This document shows positions 1-13,000 of a DNA stretch of 64,000 bases, piece by piece (the first letter of the stretch is position 1; the number at the start of each line of letters is the position of its first letter). The notes under the pieces were generated by a model. It did not search any database, had not been told where the DNA came from, and saw only the letters and a list, made by a program, of their open reading frames with translations. The stretch is from contig NC_135177.1 in NCBI RefSeq assembly GCF_041146795.1, positions 21,002,560 through 21,066,559 of the forward strand, written 5' to 3'. The stretch is from Maylandia zebra. Its lineage: Eukaryota > Chordata > Actinopteri > Cichliformes > Cichlidae. The translations under genes and the position numbers were made by a program.

Positions 1-32
1 GTTTGGTGACAGAGTTTTCTATCCTCGTCCAT
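1..32 (+). CDS. STX17: STX17 coding exon, truncated at window start
   Basis: The first 32 bases read (in frame from base 3) LVTEFSILVH and end in CAT followed by a consensus donor GTGAGTAC. This is the N-terminal half of the SNARE helix; it joins in phase 0 to the next exon (SQQEK). It is too short to stand out as an ORF and is recognised from the family sequence. Confidence 0.85.
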
Positions 33-3000
33 GTGAGTACAAACGCTCAGCTCTGCATTTCTTTGTCTACATGTGTGCACAGCCACCCCTGTGAACAAAA
101 ACAATGTGATAGAGGTCTGAGCACCTCCAGGAGGTGGGTGGTGTGTATTTGACCTGTGTGTGTCTGTGTGCGCGTGCTCGCTTGCGTTGCTTGGTAAGGC
201 CCCACTGAGACAAGCTTACACAGAGCAGCTCCGGAGTAGTGCTGGGGCCCCAGACGCCCTTCAGCGGAGGAGAGATTCAGAAGTAGATGAGTGAGAGTGA
301 AGCAGGGAGAAAGGGGGGGGGGCAGGTTTTCACAGGGGGAGGAGAGAGGAGGGGAAACAAGGGATACATCGGAGCAGGTGGAGAACAGACGGCTCAGATT
401 ATCAGTCTTATCCTTAGGGATGGAGGGAGGCTGAGTGAAGGAGAGATTAACAGTGAAGAGGAGGGCGGGTAAAGATGTAGCTAGGCTGAAAAAACACAAA
501 GAGGCACGGGGAGGGGGTGTGGCAGAAAGAGCATAGACATGTTGTGGTGTCTCAAGGGTGAAAGGAGCCGTTAGGGGAGTAATATTCCAGCACTCAGCCA
601 CAGTGGAAATACTGAGTGAGTGTGAGTGTGTGGTTGTGTCTGTACATGCGTCATGTTTGTGTCTGTTCCGATGTTGGGGCGCCTTCAGGCTTATCTGTAT
701 GTTTCTGTGTCTGTACTGAGGCAGAAACACGGCATGAAATTAATTCCCATTACAGTATTATAATAATAGAGCTGTCTGATTGTTTTGGAATTACTGGTGT
801 TAAATGTTATAAACTAACAGCTACGAGGATCTTTTAAACATTCACCAAAACTCATGAACACAGTCAGAACATGGTTAACGTCAAATAACTATTCTAGTCA
901 AGATTCTTTCTTTTGTGAGTGCTGTTATTATATCTGGTTATATTAGGATATTTTTCTTTTAAAATAAAAGTGAACAGTGGGTCATGATCACTTTTAATGG
1001 GAGAGTTACATTAACAGTTTTGGGCTTTGGCACTTTTGGTGGAGCTAAAAAAGGAGCTAAAGCTTTTTTTCCCACTTTTTTCTGACATTTTACTGGTTAA
1101 ATTATTAGTAAAAGCCAAATCTGCAAATTTTTGATTAATCAGAGTAATTATAATAATTGGTTGTTGCCGCTCATTTTATCCCAATTCTCTGTGCCACTGC
1201 AGCTTTTAAGCTGGAAAGAAGAATGGTGCAGAAAATGAAAATGTGAAAAATCTAACACACGATCTCTAAGTCTAGGGTTACAGGTTTAAAATCTCCGAAA
1301 ACCATCACAAAATAACAGGAAGCTTTCACGCGGGTATTCATAAGAGAAGCGGATTTTTAGTTCGCGAGAATGAAAGAAAGAGAAAGAAAGAAACCGTTTT
1401 GAGGAAGAAAAATGCTCCGGTTGTTATTTGGTCACTGTGTCCATCCAACCCTCACATGGAGAGAGACAGCTGCCACTCTGAATATTTCATGAGATCTACA
1501 CAATGCCACACACGCGCACACACCATATGACCCCCACCCTCACTGAAATCTCCCTTGAATATACCTGCAGCCTCCAAACACACCCCTCTGTTGTTAACTT
1601 GTCCTGCGGAGCAGAATTTGGATGGGTAAAAAAATATCTGCACAACAATTGTGCTTACACGTGTGTCTGTGTGCGCGTGTTTGTAAGTGAATCTGCTTGC
1701 TAGCATATGAGTGTGTGTTAATACGTGTTGTGTGTGTCTAACCCCTGCGCATCAGTCCCAGCAGGAGAAGATTGACAGCATAGAGGACAACGTCAACACA
1801 GCCGCTGCCAACGTGGAGGAGGGGACCAAGAGCCTGGGGAAGGTGTGTATTAATGTGTGTGTGCTGATAATCTGATGTGTGTGCATGTGTTTGGGAGATG
1901 GGGAGATCGATGGCACTTTGCCTCCCAGCCATTCCACAGCGTTTGTCCCTATTGATCTGTTCGAATACGGAGGAAAGCTGCAATTAAGGAAATAGAGAGA
2001 GGAGAGGGATGGAGAGAGGCGGGATAAGAGGGGCGACAAGAGACAAGAAGAGAAGTTTGTTTGTATGTTTGCACGTGTGTGTGTGTGTGTGTGTGTGTGT
2101 AGCACTGAGAAGAGGTTTAAATGATTGTTTAATAGTTTTCCAGGAGCAGCACTGCCTTTAGCTTAGCACGCCCTTACACTGCTCTGCGCTGAGTGTAAGT
2201 CAGCAGACGACTCAGTGCCCTTCACACGTATCACACACTTGAAATGTCGAAAGGTTTGAGTGTAATACCCAGAATGAATCACCTGTTTTTGTCAAATGGC
2301 ACACACATGCACACGCACGCGCACGATGAAAATGAACAATCGTGCTTTTCGGTACAGATTTTCCTGACTTTACATTTAGTTTGAGAAATCTAAGAAGCCA
2401 TCCATGTTTGTCTTTGTTTGAGCTCACTGTGGAGTAATTGGACTGCAATTACAAACACTCAGAGATGGTGATGACACACAGTCACACCTGTAAATGCTTA
2501 CATAACTAAAAAAAACAGCCCTCTGTCATCTGCTTTCCTCTTTTGCTTCCTTTAGGACTATCTGCTTGCTTTTGAGTTTTCTGCCAGCACCAAAATACAG
2601 TCAGGGTAAATTTCTTTTTTTGAGATCATGACGTAGAAAAAAAAATGTATTATATCAGCCTCTCTAGCACAGCTAACACTACTCAGTAATCTGCAGAAGG
2701 GTTGAGTTTAAATAAAGGGTCAGAACAATATTGACAGGCATCTTGTTTTCATAATTTTATCATTTTTCAGTTAGCTAATGAGTCTGTGTATGAAATGTAT
2801 GAAAATTGTCATTAAATTACCCAGACCAGGCTGATTGTACTGCTAAAACAGTACAATCAGGGATATTCGATTAGCAGCAAAAGCATCTTTTGGAAGAAAT
2901 CAGGCAAAATTTATTATTTTATTAAGATTTTCTACCTTAAAGTGGACTTTAAATTGTGAATCAACCAAGTAAAAAGCAAACAAAAACATCTCTGTAAATT

Positions 3001-3494
3001 ATTTGAGCTCTACATCAGGGTCTGTGCATACAGACTGATTAAACAAAAACCCTGTGCTGTTAACAGTCAGGACACACTGACCTTTAAACTTTTTTTCAAT
3101 AAAGCATTCTTTTTAAGCAGTTTCTTTAAAATTAAATTGACCCAAATAAACTAAACGAAAGCTGACCTCTCTGTAAGGTCACGGGTAGATGGAGTGGGCC
3201 GCACATTAGAGGAGGTTGTTGAGAGATAAGGCGGGTGCGAAGGACGTCAGATGTTTTAACGCATTTGAAAGCTTGTAATCTGTCATCAGGTCAAACGGCA
3301 TTACACACAGACACAGACTCATAGTCACACACGACACCCACGCTTCCTCCACCCTCCACACCTGCACCCAGAGTCCTTTTAACTCAGCTCAGATGAAATT
3401 AACATTCCCTCAACTGCCACAGGGGTGGGGACAAGCGATGCCAGCTTTTGAACTAGATTAATTTAATGGTGAAGTGTTAATCAAGTGAGTGTCC

Positions 3495-3543
<49 letters not shown>

Positions 3544-3840
3544 TGGTCAGGGAATCAGTCATTAATTGCCATCAGCAAAGAGCACCTTCCACTCTGATGA
3601 TAACAGCTGTAATAACACACACAGCCCACATCTCTCTGATTGTTTTTTTTCCTAAATGGAGATAATGAAAACGCTTTGATGCAGCCGTGGAAGTGACGGT
3701 TTACATTTACATACGCAAGGCTGTTTGTGTATTTATTTTCTAATTTCTCCCTTCTTCTGTGAGTTGATGTGTGATCATGAAAGACGCATCCAAACTCTAT
3801 CGCTGTCTTGAAGCCACAAAGTACTAATGCCACCAAAGAA

Positions 3841-3878
<38 letters not shown>

Positions 3879-4195
3879 CGGTGTTAAATTAAACTAGAAC
3901 ATATCTCTTTTTCCTGTCTCTCCAGGCAGTTGGCTACAAGTTGGCGGTGTTGCCGGTTGCCGGGGCGCTGCTGGGCGGTGTATTAGGAGGCCCACTTGGC
4001 CTGCTGGCTGGCTTTAAAGCTGCAGGGGTAGCTGCCGCCTTGGGAGGCGGCGCCCTGGGGTTTGCTGGTGGCAACCTGGTCCAGAAACACCGCCGAGCCA
4101 AAGTGGATCTACAGATGAAACAGCTGACGGCGACGCCATCACCGCCACCATCAACACCACCAACAGATGAACCAGAGGCGAGGAAGGACAAATGA
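1..4195 (+). CDS. STX17: Syntaxin-17, 3' part (last three coding exons)
   Basis: Autophagosomal Qa-SNARE that pairs with SNAP29 and VAMP8 for fusion with lysosomes (family knowledge). Three exons are visible: 1-32 (cut by the window edge), 1756-1842 and 3926-4195, joined in frame. The first encodes LVTEFSILVH and ends at a GTGAGT donor. The second continues the SNARE helix (SQQEKIDSIEDNV...), and the third encodes the C-terminal membrane hairpin and tail. The hairpin is very rich in Gly/Ala (LPVAGALLGGVLGGPLGLLA, then AAALGGGALGFAGG), the glycine-zipper double transmembrane segment peculiar to syntaxin 17. The basic loop after it (KHRRAK) and a Pro/Thr-rich tail precede TGA at 4193-4195. The upstream two thirds of the gene lie outside the window. 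Synteny with ERP44 on the opposite strand supports the call. Confidence 0.95.
33..1755 (+). other. STX17 intron, no further gene seen
   Basis: Intronic sequence between two STX17 exons. It contains TG-rich low-complexity tracts (about 590-680 and 1660-1735) and AT-rich unique sequence. Open frames here are not coding-like. Confidence 0.7.
1756..1842 (+). CDS. STX17: STX17 SNARE-motif exon
   Basis: An 87-bp phase-0 exon encodes SQQEKIDSIEDNV followed by an NTAAANVEEGTKSLGK segment, the Q-SNARE core, with heptad spacing of hydrophobic residues. It is bounded by CATCAG and GTGTGT. The sequence on both sides is TG-rich intron. Confidence 0.93.
1843..3925 (+). other. STX17 last intron with two GT microsatellites
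   Basis: Intron before the terminal exon. It carries (GT)n at about 3497-3539 and 3843-3877 plus a shorter one near 2075-2100. No exon, RNA gene or recognisable transposon was seen. Confidence 0.7.
3926..4195 (+). CDS. STX17: STX17 terminal coding exon (membrane hairpin)
   Basis: The acceptor CTCTCCAG is followed by AVGYKLAVLPVAGALLGG, a second Gly/Ala hydrophobic segment, a basic patch and a Pro/Thr tail ending at TGA 4193-4195. The two GxxxG-rich helices form the hairpin that inserts into closed autophagosomes. Confidence 0.95.
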   Translation, partial: AVGYKLAVLPVAGALLGGVLGGPLGLLAGFKAAGVAAALGGGALGFAGGNLVQKHRRAKVDLQMKQLTATPSPPPSTPPTDEPEARKDK

Positions 4196-4773
4196 CCCAT
4201 CAGCCCCTGGTGTTCCACTGACCTATCACTGACGGTCCTGTATTGACTGACCAATGAACACCTCTGGTGTTGTTGAGCTTCAGAGAGACTGAATGTCGGG
4301 TGCTCGCCTTAAACATCGCTGTTACCAAGCACTGTGTAAAACAATTATGTAATGACGGCCTTAATTAAGAGTCACCTGCTGATGTTCCAGGGTGAATGGT
4401 GTTTCTGTGGGGATGTTTGTTTTATACACCACTGATTTTATGTTCTGAACACAGCACCAGTTTATACTTCAGGGTTTTTTGTTTTTTTGTGCTTTTTGAC
4501 TATTGAGCACAACTCTCTACTAAAAACAATGTTCAGCACTCAAATCAAATTACTTTAAGACGGTTTTATTAGACCCTACCAATAATGTGAGCAGTTAATC
4601 CATGTTGCTTAGGCTCATTTCCAGGGTGTTCAGGTTTACCGATGGCTATGCCTCAGTTGTTTGATGCAGATAGTAATGTGAACAGCTTTGTGTAAATTTA
4701 AGTGATACTTGGTTTTTATAAATTATATTGATGCACAAAGTGCTACTGTCCATACCTTATCCTGCTGCTGCCA

Positions 4774-4779
4774 AATAAA
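4774..4779 (+). terminator. STX17: STX17 poly(A) signal
   Basis: AATAAA lies 579 bases after the stop codon, the first canonical signal downstream, so the 3' UTR would be about 0.6 kb. Cleavage would fall near 4795-4805. Confidence 0.6.
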
Positions 4780-4799
4780 ACATTTCTTTTTAACACTGG

Positions 4800-6530
4800 C
4801 TCTTCATTGGATAAACAGAATGAACCGCAGAAATGACAAAGCTGTAGACAACATCCTGTAAAATGGTTTTTAATTTACTTTTTTTTTTTTTAACTCTTCT
4901 TCTCCTCTGAGATGACAGGTTAAGAAATGGCATCACACTCCCCCCTGTTGGTCTGTATGTGGGCTGATATGTCATTATGCAGGTATCTGTTGGCCTCTGT
5001 GGGAAGGGCAGGATGCGCAGTACAAACTTAGCAATGGGTCCCCGTATTCAAGAGCTCCAACTGTGGATTCTCAAGGATCTAGTACCAAAAACTTGTAGAC
5101 GTATAAAGACAGAAAAGCAATTTTAAGAGAACTCAATTTTAAGTGGCAGACTAAATTTCCACCGTTCATCATGTGGGTTTTCCCCTCATGTTTTGGCCTT
5201 TTTACTTTAGCATTGGGAAAGTCTCTTCTCCCCCAGCACGATGACACATTTATCAGATGACAACAAAAAAAACAAAAAACAACAACAATCATCATGTTAA
5301 AGTACAGTATTTCAAAAAAGCTTCTTTACTTTTGACTCCCAGGAACAGAACTCCAAGGTGTCACTGCCACAACAACCCCAATGAAAAGTACCCAGCCTGC
5401 CCTTTGACCTTTAGATTTCACCATATGTCTGTGGATTTAAAAGATTTCTAACAAAAGGATCCTGGCTAGAAATGTTCTGACTGCAGGATGTTTCTCAGCA
5501 TCTTCAGATGCTTTAGAGGGTGGAGTGGACAGATCTGCCAAGCATTCGTATCCTTCATGACTTCGTTCTGAGTCAGCAGCAGTTCCAGCTTCTTGCGGAT
5601 TGCTGCCTCAGGTCTGGACACTACAGCTTCCCACACTTTTTCTTTTTTGGTTGATCAAATTACAAAAGAAAATGTCACGTTCCTGTTAATTTGCCTGTGT
5701 GTTGCTTTTTCTTCTTCCTCTAAAAGAAATAACATAGCTGAAGGGTTTTCTGTAAAGTATTTCTCTTTGCGACATGCATTTGACCTTCTGTAAGATCACA
5801 CGGCTGCTGCAGAGAGGGCCTCCATGCAGCATGATGCTGCCACCACCAGGCTTCATGAAGAGGGATGATGGTGCATTTCTGGTGCAGATTTGTGCTACGT
5901 TTATACAAAACATTAAATCTGGTATGACATCCTTTTGATTGGTGGTGGAGGGAGGGAAAGAAAAACCTAACTACATCCACTGCGGCACAATACGGTAAGA
6001 AAAAATATAATGTAAGAAGACCCCAGGGATATTTTATAAGCACAGTAAGGGACATCATAATCAATGACCATGGTACCACTCGTACCAGGGAGAGAAGGGG
6101 TGCATCTCAATAGGCTGGAGTAGCTCAGTCTCTTTATCTTCAAGCCATGATTTAAAGTTATGCTACCCCTACCAAATATTCTTCTATTTCTTCTTTGTGT
6201 TTGTGTGTGTGTGTGTGTGTAGAAGATATGGAGATAAAGCTACTTCAAACAGGTATACAGTTATAACTTGTGCTATACAAATGAGTTACACTTGAGTTGG
6301 TCATATTGAGATGCAGCCATGAGGTCAGTGAGACTAAACGAGTATCTCCTGTCAGACAGGCTGAACTGGACTACCCACAGATAAGAACCGCACAACCGGA
6401 GTGAGTGAGGGATCTGTTCTGTTTTTCCTTTTAGTTTTTTCCCCTCAAAAAAAACAAAAAAAACAAAACACAAAATAAAATAAAAAATGCAGGGTGATGT
6501 AAAGGAATAAAATAAAGGAAAAAAACAACA
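4800..6530. other. STX17-ERP44 intergenic region with Tc1-like debris
   Basis: Sequence between two convergent genes. On the minus strand, about 5815-5870 reads KPGGGSIML, resembling the GGGSIM(L/V)WG motif of fish Tc1 transposases, so a decayed Tc1 fragment is likely at about 5.8-5.95 kb. A short GT tract lies at 6200-6222. No gene was recognised. Confidence 0.45.
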
Positions 6531-6538
6531 ACACTGCA

Positions 6539-6544
6539 TTTAAT
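6539..6544 (-). terminator. ERP44: Possible ERP44 poly(A) signal (ATTAAA)
   Basis: No AATAAA was found on the minus strand just downstream of the ERP44 stop. This ATTAAA variant, about 370 bases past the stop, is the best candidate seen by eye. Confidence 0.3.
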
Positions 6545-6911
6545 TTAGACCAACATTGAGAGTCCAATGTAGCTCAAACATATTTACAACCTCCAAAGAA
6601 TAAAAGTAAAAACACTTCTATTGATGTCCCAATGCCCCACACACACATTGTCCCTCTTTAGCCCACCCACGTTTTTGATTCAAAATAAAAATTGTGAAAG
6701 TGTTATGAAAATATAGGTTAGCCCAACATGGTTGTGTCATGGACTCCACTCTCCTCCTCCCGTTCTTCTTTCTCCTCGTCGTCTCTTTTTTTTTTTTTTT
6801 TTCTTCAGTAAGGGTGTTGGGTGTTGCTGTTCTGTCCCACTAGCCTGTCCCAACCCTAACCCCCTCCCTGACCCCGGGGCGTGGCATTGAGTCACAGGAA
6901 GGCCGTTAAGG

Positions 6912-7022
6912 TCACAGCTCGTCACGGTCTCGGCTGAGGATGGTGTAGCGTGTCTCGCTGGGTGCCAGCTTCTGGAACGAGCTCTCTGGAGGACTGCTGG
7001 CTGCTTCTCCGCCCGTCTCCTC
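6912..7022 (-). CDS. ERP44: ERP44 coding exon 11 (RDEL tail)
   Basis: Residues 379-414: SSPPESSFQKLAPSETRYTI and on to SRDRDEL then TGA (6914-6912). The RDEL end is the KDEL-receptor retrieval signal. Confidence 0.97.
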   Translation of the reverse strand, partial: EETGGEAASSPPESSFQKLAPSETRYTILSRDRDEL

Positions 7023-7706
7023 CTGAGAGAAGAAATCGGATTTGAAACAAATGGTGAAATTTTGCCTGAACTCCCCCGAAAAAAAGCGACTCTACTGCCT
7101 CCGGTGACTAACCTGTCCAGGCGTGCTGTCCGTGGGGTCGGGCCCGTGGTGGAACTCTCGGTGAAGCTTACCAGAGTGAAGGTCCAAAACAAACTGTTTC
7201 AGTTTGCCAGGGACACTAAAAACACAGAAACACATGTTGGACATCAACCATCTTTTATCCAATTTGAGGTTTGTACAGTTGTTCCTAAAAAAACAAACAA
7301 AAATAATCCCTAATACAGCTGAAACAAACCCCACTTATTTAGGAGGCTTGTTACCATAACCTTCAAGGGTTACTCCTAAAGGACTTTCAGGGGGTAAAGA
7401 GCTAAAGAGTAAAAGGAAAAATTTAATACGGTGGATCATTTATGCATTCCAACACACAATGTCCGACAATGGAAAAAGAACTGCTTCAACTACAGCGATG
7501 ATCAGACGTTAATATGAGACGCAGCAGCAGCAGAGGACACCAGTCCCTGCGGACATGTCATCAAGCAGCATTAATCCATATCTACGCCGCCCTGTAAAGT
7601 CTCCCTATTAACGACAGGTCATGAGCTGCTGTCATGTCACACAGGCAGCGCTGGTCCCGAGTCACCAGTAACCCAGTGTGCACACGCACATATATGTATG
7701 TGTGTG

Positions 7707-7762
<56 letters not shown>

Positions 7763-10048
7763 GTACACTGTGCTAATGCAATTACAAGCCATGTGCCACA
7801 TGTAGTGGTGATGTGATGTAATTAGGCTGTGGAGGGCTAGTCAGTCCTCGGGGCTTCTGTCTATCTGATCAGACTCTGATTGGGGACGGAGTGGGGGTGC
7901 ATAATGGTAGGGGCACAATAAATACGATTAAATTAGATTAGACTGGATTAGTTTAGCACTTATTGCACGTGCCAAATCATGTCACATTAGCTCCAGTGTC
8001 CTGGCCCATTCATAAAGGACAGATTTGAGGAGGTGTGACATTTCTCTGGTGTCGAGCGGACAGAGGATTATGGTGTGTGTGTGTGTGTGTAACAAAATTT
8101 GTCTTATGAAGAGAAGGTCTCATTATGAAATTAACATTATAACAATACAGGTAAATTTTATATAATTTAGCTGATCAGTATCCAACAGTAATTCCTCAAA
8201 ACATCCAAAAGAATGCTGGTTATGAAACTGATTGAACACGAGAATGATTCAATTGTAAATTACAAAGTAAAGTCCAGTCGTGGACAGGTTTCATTTGTAG
8301 CTGGCCATTTGCTTTTTCTTTCTTTTTTTATTATTGTATGAAACAATAATGAGCCTATATTCCTGTTTGTTAAATCTTGGATATACTTGAACAAAGATGA
8401 GGTGATATCGCAAACCAAATTAATTTATTAAAATTAAGACAGTTTTCTTATTTATCAACTTAAAACAAGATTGCCTCATATGGGAAGAGTAACGTCGTAC
8501 TTACTTGAGGTCTTTGAAGTCGGGGAAGACATACATGTGTCTGAATGAGTCTATGGCGATAACGGGACAGTCAGCTGGCGTTTTTTGGATATGGAGCAGA
8601 GGATGGCGGAACTTATCGCAGTCCGCATGAAGGAAGTTTATTGACCCTGAGGGAGGAAAAACCAGTAATACCACTTATTGTGAAATATCTAGGAGGGAAG
8701 GAATTTACTGACTTGTTGCAATGAATGCACCCTGTTGCAGTACCACGCTCAAATTCAGCAAGCTCTTTAGAAAGAGCCTTTCTTTCACAAATGGCTTTAT
8801 AAACCCGAGGCAATGGAACTGGCCCGATTCTTGTCAATACAGTATAAAAAGAAAAATGACTTCCCTGACAGATACAAAGTGCACACACTCACCTTTCTCA
8901 CCGATGAGCTGGCGAGCCACTTCATGCTGGAACTTCTCTAAGCTCTCTGTGTCTTCTTTAAGATGGAACAAGATGAGGAAAGGGATTCCTTCTTCAGTCA
9001 GCTCCTGGAAAACACACAGTCAAAAACAGATGGAGTCAGAACCTTTTAAGGCCTCAGCAGTTCCACACAGACTCCACAACAACCCTCCTGTTTTTTGAAT
9101 GTAAATATATACTTACATCTAGAAGATAAAAACTAAGCAAAAGCAGGTAACAAACCTCTCCATTTTCAAAGGTGATCTCCCTAACCAGAGGCACACACTT
9201 GTCCTGGGCCCAGGCGTAGGTCAGGTCAAAGTTGGTGAGGGAGCCGAGGTAAACCATGTCAGGAATGCCCTCGCCCATAGGTTTGTAGACCACATTGTCT
9301 CCACTGAAGCGCTCGGACCTAGACACCTCACTAGGACAGTCAATTTAAGGATATAAACATGAAAGGAAGAATAACGCTGAAACCGTGGACCATCGGTGGA
9401 TCTAGTTGGTGTCTGTGTCTCACCCGAAAGCGGCCAAGAATGTGCAGTCATCTCGAAGGATGTTGGCAACTTTCTGAAATGTTCGATAGTTGTCAGAGTC
9501 CTTGTTTTCAAAGAAACCAACGATGTTTCTCTTGCTCCTCTGTTAACCCCCCCCACACACAAAAAAAAGTGTGTATAATTAAATGATATTCATTTTTAAA
9601 AGGGGAAACTTGCACATTAACAGAAACTTCCACCTACATCCACAGAATTAATCTCCTCCACTGAGGGCAGCTCTTTCACTGGGTCGACCTGCTGCTGGCG
9701 GATGAAGTCAGCGATGGCCGTCACTGACCTCTGACCCCTGTACTCCCTCTTCATCATCATCCCATTGCGGAACAGCTTCAGTGTTGGATACTTGGTGATG
9801 CGGTAGCGCTGAGCTATGTCCGCTGCGCTCAGGCAGAGGGGGAGAGGAAGTTAAGCAAAGAAAGAAATCAATTGATGAAGAGTGAGAAGAAGAGTAAAAA
9901 CACATGGGGATGGGTGGATGGGGAGCGGCGCGGCGACGGAGACAGCAGTTAAACCTCAGTCTGAAAACAGTGCCTTCAGTCAGCTCTGAGCTCTGATCTC
10001 CCACATGAAAGCAGCCCCCCCACCAAGAGTAAATATTCTCTCTGCACA

Positions 10049-10093
<45 letters not shown>

Positions 10094-13000
10094 GCAGGTG
10101 TCAATCTCCCAGCAGGCGGTCTCTAAGCCTTCGGTCTTCACAGGAAGCAGCAGTTTTGTCATTAGCCTTCAAACAGTTTGCAGGTCATCAATAATTCCCT
10201 TTAATTTGCTTTATCTCAAAAGGCTGAGGCCGGTGGTTTATGTGGCTGTGCTTTGGTGTGTCGGGCATCTATGTGTACATATGTGCATCAAGTATAGTAA
10301 AAGTATAAGAGCGCGCGTGTGAGTGTGTGCGCGCCTTTTTGTTTCCTGTATACAGAATGATGCCGTTAAGAGTTTGAGGTATTAGATCACCAAAAACACG
10401 AACCAGTTGGCTCCATTTTCATAATACAGGTACAAACAAATCATCAGCAAATGTCAGTGTCAGAAAGGAAAATTATAAGTATTACTCACAATGCTGGTCA
10501 CAGTCGACGCGAGCAAACACCACCTGCTTTGTATCAGGGAACTCCTCCCTCACTATGTTAGATGCCTCCTCAAAAATTGGATGGAGCATTTGACTGAATC
10601 TACACCTGTGGGATGATCAGGAAAGTGTTTTCTTTATTCCCACTTTAACTGTAGGAATTTCCTACATTACAACAGAAAGCAGTGCATAAAAACCCTTTAC
10701 AAATGAATAAGGAAAATGTGGAACTTTAGCAAAACACTGGCATTATAATGAGGTGGTCCAATGACACAGAGAGAAACAACACACTTACCAGTCTGCGTAA
10801 AAATTCACTAATGCCACCCCAGCATTATCTGCAAGGAAACAAACAGGGAAGAAATGTAAGCCTCTATGTATTACTTGCTCTAATGAAAGTATGTGCAGCT
10901 AGTAAAATTAATTAAGAAACCAAATTAAATGTGAACCCCGTCATTTTTCTGTGACTGATGGAAGAAAACAAAACAAAACAAGAAAGCAGTTAGAGAACAA
11001 TTTAGCCACAGGAAAATGAAATGCTGCTTAATGAAAAGTGGATGAGCCGAGGAATATCAAACAACGGCCATAACAGTGGCGAGCTGCTTATTTCCAGGTC
11101 ATCTGAGTATTGTAGCAAACACATCTAGAGATTTTGGGAAAGACGTGACTGTGCGACACTACAAAACGTGTTGACAGTAAGATGACACAAAAAACAAAAC
11201 ACAGATTTAAGATGCAAAACCAACAATCAAGATCTTCCTTTGCTACCAATTTAATAAATAAAGAAATATACTTATTTACTTTATTGTCGACACTTAAATG
11301 ACTAGAGACTGTTTGAACTTGTGTAGATTTGAGGATGTTATCATCGTTCTCTAAAATATTTTTCCCTTTTATATAAATGTTTGCTTTAGGACAAATGTGA
11401 AGAATAAAGCGTGACGTCTTACTTAGGACGTCGTCAATGTTGTTCGAGTCCAGGCTGACGATTTCTGCCTGTCCGGGAGTAGAGAGGCCCATCACCTACA
11501 GACACACATGGAATGGACGGATTAGCAGTTACAACTTAAAACACACATGCCGAGTAAGACCGCTACATCTCCATCTGTGTTATGACTGGGGAAGGACATA
11601 GATCAGATTTTATTGATGTGATAGCTCAGTTTGCTTACTGATCAATTATCTGCATGAAAAATAAGCAGAAAAAAGGCTATGAAGTGACTCATGTGTGCAA
11701 GAGATCTGCAACCACATCAATAATAAAAAAAATTAATTTATTTTATTGCTCCTATTCTGCCATTGTTTTACTAAGTGTTTTATCCTATTGTGAAGTGTCC
11801 TTGGGTGACTTGAAAGGCGCTCATAAATAAAATTTATTATTATTATTAATAATAATACAGCTTACGATAAAATGTGATTTAAAACAAAAAAATAAAATAA
11901 AATAAAAACCACAATGATAATTTTGGAGCTGTTTTCTGTGATCTGGAAGCGCAACTGGAATTGATTTTCAATTCTCATCCTTAATAAGGATGAGTTGAAC
12001 ACTCCTTCCTTAAAACGTAGCACACCACAGTGCTGCTTCACACAATTTTACACCTGAAATCGCCGACAACCAACAGGTTAAATTTAGGGCCACACACAGA
12101 AAACCTGGGTCGTTTTGGAGAGCGGTTGAGCCAAGCCAATCAGCTAAAATGTACTTTTGGCTCATGGCTGCCAAAGCAAATATGCATGGCACCATGTTGT
12201 TAAGTTCCCAGATGACTAAGTGACAGTGTTTTTTTTATGACCCTGTAGTTGGAGAATTCACAGTAAGGTGTAACGTGTCCATTTGAAAATGAAGGGATGG
12301 TTGTGGATTTCAGAACTAAGACTAGAACCATCTCTCCTGTGGCGATAAATGATCAAGACTAATCAGCTTAAATATCTTCTTATAATAAAACACGAAAACA
12401 ATACAGAGGGGAAGATCAGAGTCAGAATCAGTTTTATTGGCCAATTATGTGTAGACACACAAGGAACTGAGTGCTGGTTACTTCTCTGCTCTCAATGTAC
12501 GTAACACAATTGCAATAAAATTGCAGGTATGACCTTGAATGACTTTCCTATGATTGCTGAAGAAGAACCAGCCAGTCCTTGATGACCATCCTCCGTCTAT
12601 GATGTTCAAGGTGCTACCATCTGGCTCCAGATGCGATATGCCAACATGTGGGACAAAAATTAAAAACTCATCTCTCCCAGGTCTCTCTCTCGCCTAGTGT
12701 TGGATTTTTAAATCTTTGTGGCATTTTTATGTTGTGTTTATAGTTTATTAATAACTGTGTGTTTGGTGATTTCTGCTGACTGTACAACAAATTGTCTCCA
12801 GGTGGAAGTAAAGATAAAAGTAGAGCTTCATGACAGTGGATCCTTTACCAAAAACTTTCCCAGTGTGCCCCAAGAAAACTGAGCGTGAGTGTCATCTTTC
12901 CACTGTTTCTTGTTCCTGGGACTGCCCAGAATTCTTCCCTGCAATTCCTGGTACTGAGCTAAATATACAGTGCACACTCCTACTGTTGCCCTGCTTTGTT